A program made the translations under genes and the position numbers. Below are positions 41,386 to 51,166 of a stretch of DNA of 64,000 nt, in pieces. The notes beneath the pieces are model-generated. The model was not told where the DNA came from and did not search any database. It saw only the letters and a program-made list of their open reading frames with translations. The first letter of the stretch is position 1, and each line of letters opens with the position of its first letter. Source of the DNA: Nocardia sputorum (GTDB lineage: Bacteria; Actinomycetota; Actinomycetes; Mycobacteriales; Mycobacteriaceae). The stretch lies in assembly GCF_027924405.1 (NCBI RefSeq), contig NZ_AP026978.1:1-64000 (forward strand). Direction: 5' to 3'.

Positions 41386-41820
41386 ATGTCACTCACTTCG
41401 GAGGAAGCGCGGGCTGCGAGTGCCCGTGTGCGCGAGCACGCCGCCGAACTCGGCGTGCGGGTCTCGGTTGCGATCGCCGACGGCGGTGGGCACCTGCTGG
41501 TTGTCGATCGCATGGATGGTGCCCCACCGCTGTCGGCTCGCGTTGCCCCGGCGAAAGCGACCAGCGTGGCGCTGTTTCACCGCGACGGCAGCGAGTTGGC
41601 GCGTCTGCAACAAGCGTGGCCCGCACTGTTCGCACAAATGGATCAGGTGGCAGGGACACCCGTCATCGCAGGCGCGGGTGCACGGTTGATACGGCGCGAC
41701 GATGCCGTCATCGGTGCGCTCGCAGTCAGTGGCAGCTTGCCCGAACACGACGACCAGTGCGCGGAGGCCGGGATAGCTTGGCTTTCAGCCGCACCGACGA
41801 CGTCGTCCCAGGCGAAGTAG
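41386..41820 (+). CDS. GlcG/HbpS-family protein
   Basis: The 144-residue protein starts at ATG 41386, 7 bases after GGAAGG. It has the HbpS/GlcG fold with SVAIADGGGHLLVVDRMDGAPP near the N-terminus, KATSVALFHRDG, then GGxP-like AGAGARLIRRDDAVIGALAVSG. Streptomyces HbpS is a haem-responsive extracellular protein. This one lacks a signal peptide and is probably cytoplasmic. It is controlled by the divergent MarR-type gene. The ligand is unknown. Confidence 0.85.
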   Translation: MSLTSEEARAASARVREHAAELGVRVSVAIADGGGHLLVVDRMDGAPPLSARVAPAKATSVALFHRDGSELARLQQAWPALFAQMDQVAGTPVIAGAGARLIRRDDAVIGALAVSGSLPEHDDQCAEAGIAWLSAAPTTSSQAK

Positions 41821-41833
41821 AAGACGGAATGTC

Positions 41834-42685
41834 TCAAGCGAATCTCTGGACGAATTCCAGCGCGATCTCGGCCACTTCTCGCCATCCGCTGTCGATGGTG
41901 AGCGCATGCCCGCGGCCTGGGATCTCGCGGAATTCGGTGATGCCGGGGTTCTTCTGCTGCTTGCGATACTCCGCTTCGGTGATGGCGCGGGGCACGGTGT
42001 TGTCCTTCTCGCCGGACACGATCAGCAGCGGTCCGCGCTCGGGATTGTCGGTGTCGACCTTGGTCTGCGACCACGGATTCAGATTGGCGGCAGCGGCCTG
42101 GAACAGCGGCGCGCCGGGTGCGGCGACGGCGAAGGTCTCGAACAGTTGCTTGGCTTCGTCCTCGCTCACGGCGTTGGCGAAGCTGTAGCGGAACTGCTCG
42201 AAGGTCAGCGGGACGGCGCGGTGCCGGTTCGCCGGGTTGGTGAGAACCGGCGCGGCCGCCCGGAGTGAGCTGAGCGGCAGTGGCAGTACACCGCGGAACG
42301 GGGCCGGATCGATGGCCACGGTCGCCACCGACAGCCCACGGCCCGCGACGATCTGGGCCAGGAGGCCGCCGAAGGAGTGCCCGACGACGGCAGGCTTGCG
42401 CTGCAATTCGCCGATGACCGTGGCGACGTGATCGGCCACCTGGCCGACCGTTTTGCCCGCGAATGCCTCCGGATGCTCGTGCGCCGCTGCGACGGTTTGC
42501 GGGTCGTCAGGCCAGTTGGCGGCGACCGGCGCGTAGCCGGCCGCCGCGAACAGCTCCGTCCACCGGTCCCAGCTACTGGCCAGCAGCCACAGGCCGTGGA
42601 TGAACACCACCGGAGTATGTCCGGTGGCGTTGGCTTTTTCGATCTGTTCGCGGGTGGTCTGGTCGATGGAAGATGTGATGCTCAT
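41834..42685 (-). CDS. Alpha/beta-hydrolase
   Basis: The 283-residue protein starts at ATG 42685. The oxyanion loop is VVFIHGLWLLASSWDRW, the nucleophile elbow is VGHSFGG, and the acid and His are in SGEKDNTVP and GRGHALTID. No signal peptide. Relatives act as esterases or haloperoxidase-like hydrolases; the substrate is unknown. It is the last of three hydrolase genes on this strand, 12 bp after a secreted paralogue. Confidence 0.88.
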   Translation of the reverse strand: MSITSSIDQTTREQIEKANATGHTPVVFIHGLWLLASSWDRWTELFAAAGYAPVAANWPDDPQTVAAAHEHPEAFAGKTVGQVADHVATVIGELQRKPAVVGHSFGGLLAQIVAGRGLSVATVAIDPAPFRGVLPLPLSSLRAAAPVLTNPANRHRAVPLTFEQFRYSFANAVSEDEAKQLFETFAVAAPGAPLFQAAAANLNPWSQTKVDTDNPERGPLLIVSGEKDNTVPRAITEAEYRKQQKNPGITEFREIPGRGHALTIDSGWREVAEIALEFVQRFA

Positions 42686-42697
42686 GCGGTTTTCCCC

Positions 42698-43474
42698 TTA
42701 TCGGGCGGCTTGTTCGATGATCGCGGCGACTGCCGCGGGCTGAGAGACCAGGACGGCATGCGAGGCGGTGACCTCGCTGGTGTGCGCGCCCATTCGTTCC
42801 GCCATGAAACGTTGTGCCGCGGGCGGGATCACCCGGTCCTCGGCGGAGACCAGGTACCAGCTCGGCGTTGTGGACCAGGACGCTGGACCCGACGGCTCGA
42901 TATTGGTGGTGGCGGCGATGGAGCGCTGATGGGCGATCATGGTGGCGGTGGTGGCGGCGTCGACGTCCTGGGCGAATACCTCGTGGAAGTAGGCAGGTTC
43001 GACGTAGCCGTCGAGGCCGGTGTCCACCGGTTTCAGCGCCAGGGCTGGTGGCTGCAGCCGACTGCCCGGAAACCGGATCGGGTCCAGCGCGATCGCGATC
43101 GGTTCGCCCTCCCTGGGGGCGAACGCGGCGATGTAGACCACCGCCTGCACGTCGGGATCATCGACGTTGGTGATGACCGCACCGCCGTAGGAGTGCCCGA
43201 CGAGCACGATGGGTCCGTCGATACTCGACAGAGTCCGCTCGACGGCCGCCGCGTCGCCGACGGGTCCACGCAGCGGATTGTCGGGCGTCACAACGCGGTA
43301 GCCGTCCGCGCGCAGCCTTGTGGCGACCCCGTCCCAGCTGGTCGTATCGGCGAACGCGCCGTGCACCAGCACGATGGTCGGCGGGGCGGATGAAGCGGCG
43401 GCCGGGGCGGTCGCACCGGCCACCGCCGCCACGCTCACCATCGCCAGCAAGGTCTTGTTCACTGCACGTCTCAT
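42698..43474 (-). CDS. Secreted alpha/beta-hydrolase
   Basis: The 258-residue protein starts at ATG 43474 with a signal peptide (LLAMVSVAAVAGATAPAAASS, cleavage near residue 31). The hydrolase core begins IVLVHGAFADTTSWDGV, with the nucleophile in VGHSYGG, acid in VSAEDRVIPP and His in ASHAVLVSQP. This is the short, lid-poor EstC-like type common in actinobacteria. It lies between two other hydrolases on the same strand. Confidence 0.88.
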   Translation of the reverse strand: MRRAVNKTLLAMVSVAAVAGATAPAAASSAPPTIVLVHGAFADTTSWDGVATRLRADGYRVVTPDNPLRGPVGDAAAVERTLSSIDGPIVLVGHSYGGAVITNVDDPDVQAVVYIAAFAPREGEPIAIALDPIRFPGSRLQPPALALKPVDTGLDGYVEPAYFHEVFAQDVDAATTATMIAHQRSIAATTNIEPSGPASWSTTPSWYLVSAEDRVIPPAAQRFMAERMGAHTSEVTASHAVLVSQPAAVAAIIEQAAR

Positions 43475-43548
43475 GGGTGCGGCCTTCCGGTACGCGGACC
43501 GGCGTGGTCTATGGTCGCGCCGGTTTTCGTTGGGTTCGGGCGAAGTGG

Positions 43549-44481
43549 TCATGGTTGTGCCAGGACTCGACGGAGGAATGCGATGGCCTGGGTGATGGCG
43601 GCTTCGGCGGCATGGGTGCCACGCAGCGCGTTGAGCATGACGAAATCGTGGATGATGCCCTGGTAGCGGACCGCGGTCACCGCAACGCCCGCCTCGCGCA
43701 GCTTGTCGGCGTAGGCTTCGCCCTCGTCGCGCAGTACGTCGGCCTCGGCGGTTATGACCAATGCCTCCGGCAGTCCGGCTAGGTGTTCGCTGCCCGCGCG
43801 CAGCGGCGCGGCCGTGATCTCGCTGCGCTGGGCCGGATCGCTGATGTATTGGTCCCAGAACCACTCCATGGCGTCGCGCCGCAGGAAGTAGCCGGTCGCG
43901 AACTGCCGGTAGGAGCCGGTGTCGAACGAGGCATCGGTCACCGGATAGAACAGCACCTGCCCGGCCAACGTCGGTCCGCCGCGCTCTTTGGTCAGCAGGG
44001 TCAGCGCCGCGCTCATGTTCCCGCCGACCGAATCCCCGGCCACCGCGATCCGCGCGGGATCGAGCCCATGGCCGGCCCCTTCGTCCGCGATCCACCGCAG
44101 CGCGTCGAATGCCTGCTCGAGGGCGGTGGGGTAGCGCGCCTCCGGCGAGAGGCTGTAGTTGACGAACACCACCGCAGCGCCCACACCCGCGGCCAATTCA
44201 CGGGCCAGCCGGCCATGGGTGTGGTCGTTACCGAAAACCCAGCCCGCGCCATGGATGTACAGGATCACCGGCAGGGGGCCGGTCACTGCGGATGGCCGGA
44301 ATACGGTCAGATCCGGATCGGACAGCACCTCGCGGTCGGTGCCCGGTACCTCGATCTCGGGGGACTGGACCTCGTCGACGGCTTTGCGACCCTCGATCGG
44401 GCCCAGATCGAACAGAAAGGGAGGATTGGCGGTGGCCTCCACGAAGGCCTGCGCCGCCGGCTCCAGGACGGGTTTGCTCAT
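43549..44481 (-). CDS. Alpha/beta-hydrolase of the hormone-sensitive lipase family
   Basis: The 310-residue protein starts at ATG 44481, after GGAGAGCAC. The HSL motif HGAGWVFG (usually HGGG) forms the oxyanion hole, GDSVGGN is the nucleophile elbow, and catalytic Asp and His lie in TAEADVLRDEG and GIIHDFVML. Relatives are carboxylesterases of short-chain esters (LipH/LipN type). It is divergent from the large LuxR regulator, which may control the three-hydrolase group. Confidence 0.92.
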   Translation of the reverse strand: MSKPVLEPAAQAFVEATANPPFLFDLGPIEGRKAVDEVQSPEIEVPGTDREVLSDPDLTVFRPSAVTGPLPVILYIHGAGWVFGNDHTHGRLARELAAGVGAAVVFVNYSLSPEARYPTALEQAFDALRWIADEGAGHGLDPARIAVAGDSVGGNMSAALTLLTKERGGPTLAGQVLFYPVTDASFDTGSYRQFATGYFLRRDAMEWFWDQYISDPAQRSEITAAPLRAGSEHLAGLPEALVITAEADVLRDEGEAYADKLREAGVAVTAVRYQGIIHDFVMLNALRGTHAAEAAITQAIAFLRRVLAQP

Positions 44482-44602
44482 GTGCTCTCCTGCACGAAAT
44501 CGAGTAGGGACACCCCGCACAGTGCCTGCTCTCACCGCGGTCCGAATCCTTGGAACCCCCTAGTGCCGAGCGGTGTGAATTGCCGTTAGTTAACTTGTTC
44601 GC

Positions 44603-47341
44603 ATGTTTCTCCATGGCCGGAAAGCGGAGGCCGCCGAACTCGCGGGTCTGGTGCACAACGCGGAGTCCGGGCTCAGTGCGGTGCGGGTGATTCGGGGACC
44701 TGCGGGTATCGGCAAAACGGCGCTATTGGAGCAGGTGATCGCGAACGCCTCCGGGATACGGGTCATGCGCGTGTCAGGGGTCGAGGTCGAACAGGAGTTG
44801 GGTTTCGCGGGGCTGCATCGGTTGCTGCTGCCGCTGCTGGGGGAGCGCGGTCGCCTGCCCGGACCGCAGCGCGACGCGCTGGAGACGGCATTCGGCATGC
44901 TGGCGGCCCCGGCCCCGCCGGACCAGTTCCTGGTCGGCCTGGCCGCCTTGACCCTGCTCGCCGAGGCTGCCGCCGAGCGCCCCTTGCTGGCGGTGTGTGA
45001 TGACGCGCATTGGCTGGACCGCGAATCTTCGCAGGTGCTGGCGTTCGTCGCCCGGCGATTGGACGCCGAGGCGATCGTGCTGTTGCTCGGTGTCCGTGAC
45101 GACGACCCGGATCCGGGATTGGCCGGGCTGCCGGAAATGCCGCTGGCGGGACTGTCCGACCCGGAGGCCGCGCGACTGCTGGAGACCGCGGGCGTCGCCG
45201 AGGTCGACCATGTGATCGCGATGCGATTGCTTTCCGAGACCGATGGCAATCCCTTGGCGATTCTCGAACTGGCGCGCGCACTCGGCGAGGGCAGTCCGAT
45301 CCAGCCCGGCCTGCGCGGTCACCTCCCCTTGGACCGCCGACTGGAGGAGCGCTTCCTGCGCAGTACCCGAGCCCTGGACACGGCGACCCAGATTTTGTTG
45401 CTGGTGGTGGCCGCGGCCGCCGAGGACGATCCGGACCTGATCCGGCGTGCGTTCACCACATTGAGCTCCACGGCCTTCGACATCGCGCTGGAGCAAGCCG
45501 GCCGAGCCGAACTGCTGGTCCAGGAAACGGGATCCGGTGCACTACGCTTCCGCCACCCCTTGATCCGGTCGGCCGTCTACGGTGGCGCCCCCGGGATGAG
45601 CCGCAGGCAGATCCACGCCGCACTGGCCGAGGCCGCGGACCCGATCCGCGATGCGGATCGCCGCGCCTGGCACCGGGCCGGAGCCGTCGAGAACGCCGAC
45701 GCCGAGGTCGCGGCCGAATTGGAAGCCGCGGCCGCGCGCGCCGGGGAACGCGGCGGACACCTGGCGCAGGCGGCCTTCCTGCGCCGCGCCGCCGAACTGA
45801 CACCCACGGGTCCCGAACGCAATGCGCGCTTGCTCACCGCGGCCGGCGCCGCTCTCACCGCGGGTGCTCCCCACCTGGCCGAACAACTGCTCAATAAGCA
45901 GACACCGGACCTCGGCGTCGCGATCCTCGACGCCTACACCATGCGGTTGCGGGGCTTCTTGAACGTGATGCTCGGCCGCACCGGTGCGGTCCCCCTCCTC
46001 TTCGAAGCCGCGTTGGGTTTCCGCGACTTCGATGTCCGTGCCGCGCGCGACACGCTGCTCGAGGCATTCGACGCGGTCATCGTCGTCGCCCGGATCGGCT
46101 CCGGCATGAGCGCACGACGCATCGCCGAGACCGCGCTCGAGACACCGCGGGCTTCCGAGACGCCCACCCTCGCCGATCTGCTGCTCGAGGCGCACGCCGA
46201 ACTGGTCGGCCGCGACTACGTCTCGGCGGTGCCGCGGCTGCGCCAGGCGCAGACGGCAATGCTCGCCGAAGGCGCGGAGAACGGAGAGGCCGCACGCTGG
46301 TTCCTGCTCGGCGCGCTGCTCGCCATCGAACTGTGGGATGTCGATGTCCTCGGTATAGCCGCCCGGCGCTACGCCGTGGCCGCCCGCGGGCGTGGCGCAC
46401 TACGCGCGCTGCAAGTCGCGACACACGGCCTCGCGACCCATGCGGTGCTGTGCGGACGACTGGCCGTGGCAGCGGCGTACTACGCCGAATTCATGGATGT
46501 CGCCACCGCGATCCGCGCGGATCTGCGCTATGCCGAGAGCAGTGACGCGCTGCTGCACGGTTGGCGCGGTGACGAGATCCGCACCCTGGCCGCAGTGCGC
46601 GTGCAGGCCGGTCCCGACGCCGAGCGGCCGGGCGGGCTTCAGGTGCAGATCGCGCGCACCGCACTGGTGATCCTGCGGCTGGGCCAATGCCGGTATCCCG
46701 AAGCGCAGGAGGCGGCGTCAGTGATATTCGACGAAGACCCACCGCATTTCGGCAACATCGTGCTGCCTGATCTGATCGAGGCGGCCTGCCGCGCCAACGA
46801 TACGCGCGTGGCCGGGCAGGCGCTGCGACGATTGACCGAGCGCGCCACCGCCAGCGGAACGCCCTGGGCCAGAGCGGTTCTGACGCGCAGCCAGGCCCTG
46901 TGCGCCGATGGCCCGGCAGCCGAAGCGCTGTACCTCGAGGCGCTGTCCCTGCTGGAATCGACGCCGCTGATCCCTGAACTGGCGCGTACCCGCTTGCTCT
47001 ACGGCGAATGGCTACGGCGTCGGCGCCGCCGCCGCGCCGCCCGCGACCAACTCCGCGCCGCCCACGAGACATTCCTCGACATGGGCGCCACCGCGTTCGC
47101 CGAACGCGCCCGAGCCGAACTGTCCGCGACCGGCGAAGAACCCCGCCGACGCAACCCCTCGACCCTCTACGATTTGACCGCTCGCGAACTGCAGGTAGCC
47201 AATCTCGCCGCGTCCGGCATCACCAACCAGCAGATCGCCGCCGAGTTGTTCCTCAGCACCGCCACCGTCGAGTACCACCTGCGCAAAATCTTCCGCAAGC
47301 TCGGCGTCACCTCACGGCGGGAACTGCGGCACCAGCTTTGA
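44603..47341 (+). CDS. Large ATP-binding LuxR-family regulator (LAL/MalT-like)
   Basis: The 912-residue protein starts at ATG 44603. TAACTT ends 6 nt before it, suggesting leaderless transcription. The N-terminal STAND-type ATPase shows Walker A GPAGIGKTA near residue 36 and Walker B LLAVCDDAHWL. A long helical TPR-like middle follows, and the C-terminal LuxR helix-turn-helix reads LTARELQVANLAASGITNQ then TVEYHLRKIFRKLGV. Such LAL proteins are activators that respond to small molecules. The neighbouring divergent hydrolase genes are possible targets. Confidence 0.93.
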   Translation: MFLHGRKAEAAELAGLVHNAESGLSAVRVIRGPAGIGKTALLEQVIANASGIRVMRVSGVEVEQELGFAGLHRLLLPLLGERGRLPGPQRDALETAFGMLAAPAPPDQFLVGLAALTLLAEAAAERPLLAVCDDAHWLDRESSQVLAFVARRLDAEAIVLLLGVRDDDPDPGLAGLPEMPLAGLSDPEAARLLETAGVAEVDHVIAMRLLSETDGNPLAILELARALGEGSPIQPGLRGHLPLDRRLEERFLRSTRALDTATQILLLVVAAAAEDDPDLIRRAFTTLSSTAFDIALEQAGRAELLVQETGSGALRFRHPLIRSAVYGGAPGMSRRQIHAALAEAADPIRDADRRAWHRAGAVENADAEVAAELEAAAARAGERGGHLAQAAFLRRAAELTPTGPERNARLLTAAGAALTAGAPHLAEQLLNKQTPDLGVAILDAYTMRLRGFLNVMLGRTGAVPLLFEAALGFRDFDVRAARDTLLEAFDAVIVVARIGSGMSARRIAETALETPRASETPTLADLLLEAHAELVGRDYVSAVPRLRQAQTAMLAEGAENGEAARWFLLGALLAIELWDVDVLGIAARRYAVAARGRGALRALQVATHGLATHAVLCGRLAVAAAYYAEFMDVATAIRADLRYAESSDALLHGWRGDEIRTLAAVRVQAGPDAERPGGLQVQIARTALVILRLGQCRYPEAQEAASVIFDEDPPHFGNIVLPDLIEAACRANDTRVAGQALRRLTERATASGTPWARAVLTRSQALCADGPAAEALYLEALSLLESTPLIPELARTRLLYGEWLRRRRRRRAARDQLRAAHETFLDMGATAFAERARAELSATGEEPRRRNPSTLYDLTARELQVANLAASGITNQQIAAELFLSTATVEYHLRKIFRKLGVTSRRELRHQL

Positions 47342-47403
47342 ACGGAGCGCCACCTCAGGCCGTCGGCCAGTCGATGCCTTCCGCACCGCCTGCACGCCGG
47401 GCG

Positions 47404-49857
47404 TCAAAGTCCTGGACGGCGGGCGCCGCGGCGCCGGGGGCGCAGCTGGTAGAGGCGGTACCAGGCCAGCGCGAGGAAGACGGCGCCCAGCCCGGCGACT
47501 ACTCCCATATCCAATAGCCACGTGCCGAGGGTGTGTTTCCACAGGGGGTCGGGGGCGCCCTCGTGCGGGGAGAGGGTGTCCAGGTCGACGGTGGCGGCTC
47601 CCGCGCCGAAGCCCCACCGTGACGGCGACAGGTAGGACAGTTGCTCCAGAACGGGTGTGCCGGGTAGCCGCACAAGACCACCGGTGAGCACCAGTTGCGC
47701 CATCGACAACACGATCAGCAACGGCAGCGTCTTCTCCGACGTGTTCACCATCACCGACACCAGCAAGCCCAGCGCCAGCGATGCGATGCCGAGCATCGCC
47801 ATCGCAAGGATCAGCTCCAGTTCGGCCGAGGTGAACAGACCTTTCGCGGGCATGCTCACACCGATGGTGCCGATCACGAACAACACTGCCGCCTGCAAGG
47901 TGGTGATCACGCCGAGGACCAGGAATTTCGACATCAGATAGACGCCGCTCGACAAGCCGGCCGCGCGTTCTCTGCGGTAGATCGTCTGTTCCTTGACGAT
48001 CTCGCGAATCGCGTTGCCGGTGCCGACGAAGCAGGCGCCGAATGCCAGGATCATGAGCTTGGTCGGGGCATCGACGTTGCTGCCCGGCGCCCCGGCGAAT
48101 CCCTCGCCTGACGGCACCGCGGCGATCAAACCGCCGAGAATCAGCGGCATCACGCCGAGCAGCGCCAGGTAGCTTCGGTCCGAGGCGATCACCGCCAGAT
48201 AGCGCCTGCACAGCGTGCTGAGCTGGCTGAGCTTGGACTGGGGCGCGGGCGGCGGCGCCGGTGGCCGCACTTCCGCCGGACCGACATCGTCGGTGAGCCC
48301 GACCGCCACGTAATCCTGGAAGCGTGAGGAAGCCTGGAATTCTCCGGCCCAGTCGCGGTCCTCGTCGCGGTCGAATGCCTGGAACACCTCGGCCCAGCTG
48401 CGCTGCCCGAAATACTGCAATCCCTCCGCGGGAGGCCCGTAGTAGGCCAGCCGTCCGCCGGGCACCAGAACCAGCAAGCGGTCGCAGGCATCGAGATTCG
48501 CGACGCTGTGTGTGACGACGATGACGGTGCGTCCGTCATGCGCCAGCTCGGCCAGCATTTCCATGACCGTCTTGTCCAGGCCGGGATCGAGACCGGAGGT
48601 CGGTTCGTCGAGGAACAACAAGGACGGTTTGGTCAGCAACTCCAGCGCGACGCTGACGCGTTTGCGCTGCCCGCCCGAGAGTTTATCGATGCGGGTGTCG
48701 GCGTGCCGTGCCAAGCCGAGTTCCTCGAGGACCTCGTCGACCCGCTGCTCCCGCTCCTCGCTCCGGGTGTCACCGGGGAAACGCAGTTCGGCCGCGTACA
48801 GCAGGGCGCGCCGCGTCGCGAGCTGGCTGTGCAGGATGTCCTCCTGCGGAACCAGGCCGATCCGGTGCCGGAGCTCGTCGTAGTCGCTGTAGAGGTCGCG
48901 TCCGTCGTAGCGGACCGTCCCCTCCGTCGCGGGCCGCAAGCCGGTGACCGCGCCGAGCAGGGTGGACTTGCCCGCGCCACTGGGTCCGATGACGCCCACG
49001 AGCGAGCGCTCCGGGATCGGGAAGCTCACCTCGTCGAGCAGCACCTTGCCTTCCGCGGTCCGCACCACCAGGTTCTGCACCGAGACCGACACGTCGCCGG
49101 TGTCGACGAACTCGCGCAACTCGTCGCCGACCAGCCGGAAGGTGGTGTGCCCCATGCCGACCAGATCGGCCTCCGACAGTTCCACGGACTCGACCCGGGA
49201 GCCGTTGACGTAGGTTCCGTTGTGGCTGTCGAGGTCGACGATCCGGTACCGGCCCGCGCCGATCACCTGCAGTTCGGCATGATGGCGGGAGACCATGAGA
49301 TCGGGCACGACGATGTCGTTGTCGGCGGCGCGCCCGATCCGCAGCGTGCCCGTGGTGATCCGGACGACCGCGCTGGGCGGCGCTGCCGCCGAGGACGCTC
49401 GCGAAACCCGCCGGGGCAGGGCGGAATGGAACTTGGTGACCGTCGCTTCGTCGTCGAGGGCGTAGCCCGGATCACGGACGACCATCGTGTCGCCACCGGG
49501 GTCGCCGTCGGTCCCGGGGCCTGCCGGTGATTCCAGTGAGCAGCTCAGCTGCTCACCGTCCATGGCGTGACCTAACTGGAACGTCTCGTCGTGGTCGATC
49601 ACCATCCGGTCGACCCGGTGACCGTCGAAGAAGGTTCCGTTGAGGCTGTGCGCGTCCTCGATCTCCCAGCCGTCCGATCCCCGCTCCAGGACGGCGTGCA
49701 GCGAAGAAACACGGGGATCGGTGACGACGATATCGGCGGCCGGATCGCGGCCGATATTGTATGAACCTCCGGCGCGAAGGCGATAGACGCGTTCTCGTGT
49801 CTGCACCACGAGAACCGGCGCTTCGGGGAATTTCGTGGAGGATCCTTCACCCGCCAT
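47404..49857 (-). CDS. FHA-domain ABC transporter (Rv1747-type, ATPase and permease fused)
   Basis: The 817-residue protein starts at ATG 49857. TATACT lies 6 nt upstream, so the mRNA is probably leaderless. Two FHA domains come first (NIGRDPAADIVV..SSLHAVLE and RIGRADNDIVVPDLMVSRHH), joined by a linker with Thr residues that could be phosphorylated (DTMVVRD, DEATVTKF). An ABC ATPase follows: GPSGAGKST, LSGGQRKRVS, LLFLDEPTSG. An ABC-2 type permease with six helices ends the chain. M. tuberculosis Rv1747 has this architecture, is regulated by the kinase PknF and exports phosphatidylinositol mannosides. No kinase gene is adjacent here. Confidence 0.93.
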   Translation of the reverse strand: MAGEGSSTKFPEAPVLVVQTRERVYRLRAGGSYNIGRDPAADIVVTDPRVSSLHAVLERGSDGWEIEDAHSLNGTFFDGHRVDRMVIDHDETFQLGHAMDGEQLSCSLESPAGPGTDGDPGGDTMVVRDPGYALDDEATVTKFHSALPRRVSRASSAAAPPSAVVRITTGTLRIGRAADNDIVVPDLMVSRHHAELQVIGAGRYRIVDLDSHNGTYVNGSRVESVELSEADLVGMGHTTFRLVGDELREFVDTGDVSVSVQNLVVRTAEGKVLLDEVSFPIPERSLVGVIGPSGAGKSTLLGAVTGLRPATEGTVRYDGRDLYSDYDELRHRIGLVPQEDILHSQLATRRALLYAAELRFPGDTRSEEREQRVDEVLEELGLARHADTRIDKLSGGQRKRVSVALELLTKPSLLFLDEPTSGLDPGLDKTVMEMLAELAHDGRTVIVVTHSVANLDACDRLLVLVPGGRLAYYGPPAEGLQYFGQRSWAEVFQAFDRDEDRDWAGEFQASSRFQDYVAVGLTDDVGPAEVRPPAPPPAPQSKLSQLSTLCRRYLAVIASDRSYLALLGVMPLILGGLIAAVPSGEGFAGAPGSNVDAPTKLMILAFGACFVGTGNAIREIVKEQTIYRRERAAGLSSGVYLMSKFLVLGVITTLQAAVLFVIGTIGVSMPAKGLFTSAELELILAMAMLGIASLALGLLVSVMVNTSEKTLPLLIVLSMAQLVLTGGLVRLPGTPVLEQLSYLSPSRWGFGAGAATVDLDTLSPHEGAPDPLWKHTLGTWLLDMGVVAGLGAVFLALAWYRLYQLRPRRRGARRPGL

Positions 49858-50356
49858 TACGCGAGTATACGACTCCGCCACACTGTCGCCGCAATAGTCG
49901 GACACCCGCGATATCGTCGCGAGAGCGCCGGTCCCGGATCTTGTGATCGTGTGAAAAACCCAGCTCCACCTGCGCAGATAATCTGGAAGAAGCTAAGTGC
50001 GCGACGCCGATCCCGGGGGAATAATGCCGGTGAACGAGTGGCCTTGTCCGGTCGGGCGGAGAATTTCGGTACAATTCTCAACGACTGCGGCATACCGCTC
50101 GCGAGCTGGATGCGATATCGGGCCCGAATGTTTTCCGGTCTGTTCTCGGGCATCGAGATGGATCACTTCTCGGTTTTCGGCGCAGGAAGCCGATATCGAA
50201 TCGCGTCCATTGGAGTCCCCGCGCTTCGATCCATCGTGACTCCGCCCGCCGGTCCCAATTCGTTCACCACGCCGCAGGACGGGTAGCACGGATCTCCGCT
50301 GCCAGGCGGAATGCCCGTGACGGGCGTTCCCGCGAATTTTCTGCGAAGGTGTCTGT
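49858..50356. other. Intergenic region between the FHA-ABC gene and rsbQ
   Basis: This 499-nt region has lower GC than its neighbours. Its left end carries the minus-strand TATACT box of the ABC gene. The right end should hold the rsbQ promoter, which could not be fixed; the ribosome binding site is GAAGG before GTG 50357. Open frames inside it have poor codon use and no motif. Confidence 0.45.
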
Positions 50357-51166
50357 GTGGAGGTACTGAGCAGGAACCATGTGACCGTGCGCGGCAAGAC
50401 CGGCGCGCCGGTGGTCGTCCTCGCCCACGGCTTCGGATGCGACCAGCACATGTGGCGGCTGGTCGTACCGGTGTTGGAGCGGGATTTCACCGTCGTCCTG
50501 TTCGACCACGTGGGCGCGGGCCGCTCGGACCTGTCGGCGTGGAATCCACGGCGGTACTCGAGCATGGACGGCTATGTCGAGGACATTCTGGCCCTTGTCC
50601 GCGAATTGGAGCTCGGCCCGGTGATCTTCGTCGGGCACTCGGTGAGCGCGACGATGGGAGTGCTCGCCGCCGCTCGCGAGCCCGCGGCATTCGCCGGGCT
50701 GGTGCTGGTGGCTCCCTCGCCCTGCTTCATCGACGATCCGGCCACCGGATATCGCGGCGGCTTCAGTACCGCCGACATCGAGGAACTGCTGGAGGCGCTG
50801 GACGCGAACTACCTGGGATGGTCGGGTGCGATGGCGCCGGTCATCATGGGCAACCCGGATCGGCCGGAGCTGGCCGAGGAGCTCACCAACAGTTTCTGCC
50901 GCACCGACCCGGAGATAGCGCGAGTCTTCGCCCGCGTCACGTTTCTCTCCGACAACCGGGCCGATCTCGACGCGGTGAGCGTCCCCACGCTGATTCTGCA
51001 ATGCTCCGACGACGCCATCGCCCCGCGTGAGGTGGGAACATTCGTCCATGAACGAATCCGGGGCAGCAGCCTGATCATGCTGACCGCGACCGGCCACTGC
51101 CCCCAGCTCAGCGCTCCGGCGGAGACCTCCGCCGCCATCGCCTCCTTCGCCGCAGCAACCGGATGA
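50357..51166 (+). CDS. rsbQ: RsbQ-like alpha/beta-hydrolase, energy-stress regulator
   Basis: The 269-residue protein starts at GTG 50357. It is strikingly like Bacillus RsbQ: LAHGFGCDQHMWRLV, VLFDHVGAGRSDLSAW, the nucleophile Ser95 in FVGHSVSA, VAPSPCFIDDP and NYLGWSG. The acid and base are in CSDDAIAP and ATGHCPQLS. RsbQ is a catalytic partner needed by the PAS-domain phosphatase RsbP to signal energy stress, probably through a small hydrophobic ligand. The start of the rsbP-like gene overlaps its stop (ATGA). Confidence 0.93.
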   Translation: MEVLSRNHVTVRGKTGAPVVVLAHGFGCDQHMWRLVVPVLERDFTVVLFDHVGAGRSDLSAWNPRRYSSMDGYVEDILALVRELELGPVIFVGHSVSATMGVLAAAREPAAFAGLVLVAPSPCFIDDPATGYRGGFSTADIEELLEALDANYLGWSGAMAPVIMGNPDRPELAEELTNSFCRTDPEIARVFARVTFLSDNRADLDAVSVPTLILQCSDDAIAPREVGTFVHERIRGSSLIMLTATGHCPQLSAPAETSAAIASFAAATG

